A stretch of DNA of 5,357 nt from Bacteroidales bacterium (GTDB lineage: Bacteria > Bacteroidota > Bacteroidia > Bacteroidales > UBA12077). The stretch is taken from contig JAUVLS010000126.1 in NCBI GenBank assembly GCA_030600625.1, forward strand, positions 1 through 5,357, given 5' to 3'. Under the pieces are notes generated by a model, which worked only from the letters and a program-made list of their open reading frames with translations, was not told the DNA's origin and ran no database searches. The translations under genes were made by a program, and so were the position numbers. How positions within the stretch are numbered: the first letter of the stretch is position 1; every line of letters starts with the position of its first letter. Shown piece after piece: positions 5,184 through 5,357 of the stretch.

Positions 5184-5357
5184 ATGTCTGAACAATATAA
5201 AAACATTATTGAACAGGCCTGGAATAACAGGGACCTGTTAAAAGATGAGCCGACTCAAAATATTATCAGGGAAGTAATTGCATTGCTCGACAAAGGAAAA
5301 GTCAGAGTTGCTGAACCAACAGAAAACGGTTGGCAAGTAAACGAGTGGATAAAAAAA
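5184..5357 (+). CDS. dapD: 2,3,4,5-tetrahydropyridine-2,6-dicarboxylate N-succinyltransferase, N-terminal part
   Basis: The first 58 codons of a gene that runs off the window; the full family length is about 270 residues. DapD succinylates tetrahydrodipicolinate from succinyl-CoA in the succinylase branch of lysine and meso-diaminopimelate synthesis, in the cytoplasm, feeding peptidoglycan. The visible part is the N-terminal helical domain and follows E. coli DapD closely: NIIEQAWNNRD, then VIALLDKGKVRVAEP and GWQVNEWIKK, aligning with NIIETAFERR, VIALLDSGALRVAE and WLKK. The left-handed beta-helix acyltransferase domain lies beyond the end. The start is the ATG of MSEQYKN; no Shine-Dalgarno is obvious, and the leader has the A-rich AACAATAAATAG typical of the phylum. 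It is divergent from the carboxypeptidase-regulatory-like gene, with 196 bases between the start codons. Confidence rests on several exact motif matches despite truncation. Confidence 0.93.
   Translation, partial: MSEQYKNIIEQAWNNRDLLKDEPTQNIIREVIALLDKGKVRVAEPTENGWQVNEWIKK

Overview
The window looks like a piece of a Bacteroidota chromosome, probably from the Bacteroidales/Marinilabiliales side (lineage is inference). The reasons are the strong A+T bias, near-absence of Shine-Dalgarno sequences, several TAnnTTTG-type -7 promoter boxes, a rhomboid with the C-terminal extension typical of this phylum, an exported carboxypeptidase-regulatory-like protein, and a DapD of the N-succinyl type.

Layout. 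Positions 1-2916 hold three forward genes: the 3' part of a rhomboid-family intramembrane serine protease (1-568), a second complete rhomboid protease (850-1725), and a membrane-anchored endonuclease/exonuclease/phosphatase (EEP) family protein (1813-2916, TTG start). Two reverse genes follow: a PLP-dependent serine/threonine dehydratase closely resembling serine racemase (2966-3916), and a secreted carboxypeptidase-like-regulatory-domain protein of unknown function (4211-4987). A divergent intergenic region then leads into the first 58 codons of forward dapD (5184 to the window end), a lysine/diaminopimelate biosynthesis gene.

The most notable object is not a gene. The 294-base gap between the two reverse genes is almost entirely a 262-bp element (3937-4198). 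It has 21-bp imperfect terminal inverted repeats (18/21 paired), is flanked by a perfect 4-bp direct repeat TAAA, encodes no transposase, and contains two further long imperfect hairpins side by side. This is the anatomy of a MITE-like non-autonomous transposable element with a highly structured, cloverleaf-like interior. Removing it and one TAAA leaves only 28 bp between the two reverse genes, so it probably inserted into a former operon. It carries a -7-like box (TATATTTG) pointing at the dehydratase, which may have become that gene's promoter.

The two rhomboids and the EEP protein are probably one membrane-associated transcription unit, although the 281-base gap between the rhomboids has a possible internal promoter. 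I see no rRNA, tRNA, CRISPR array or phage gene.
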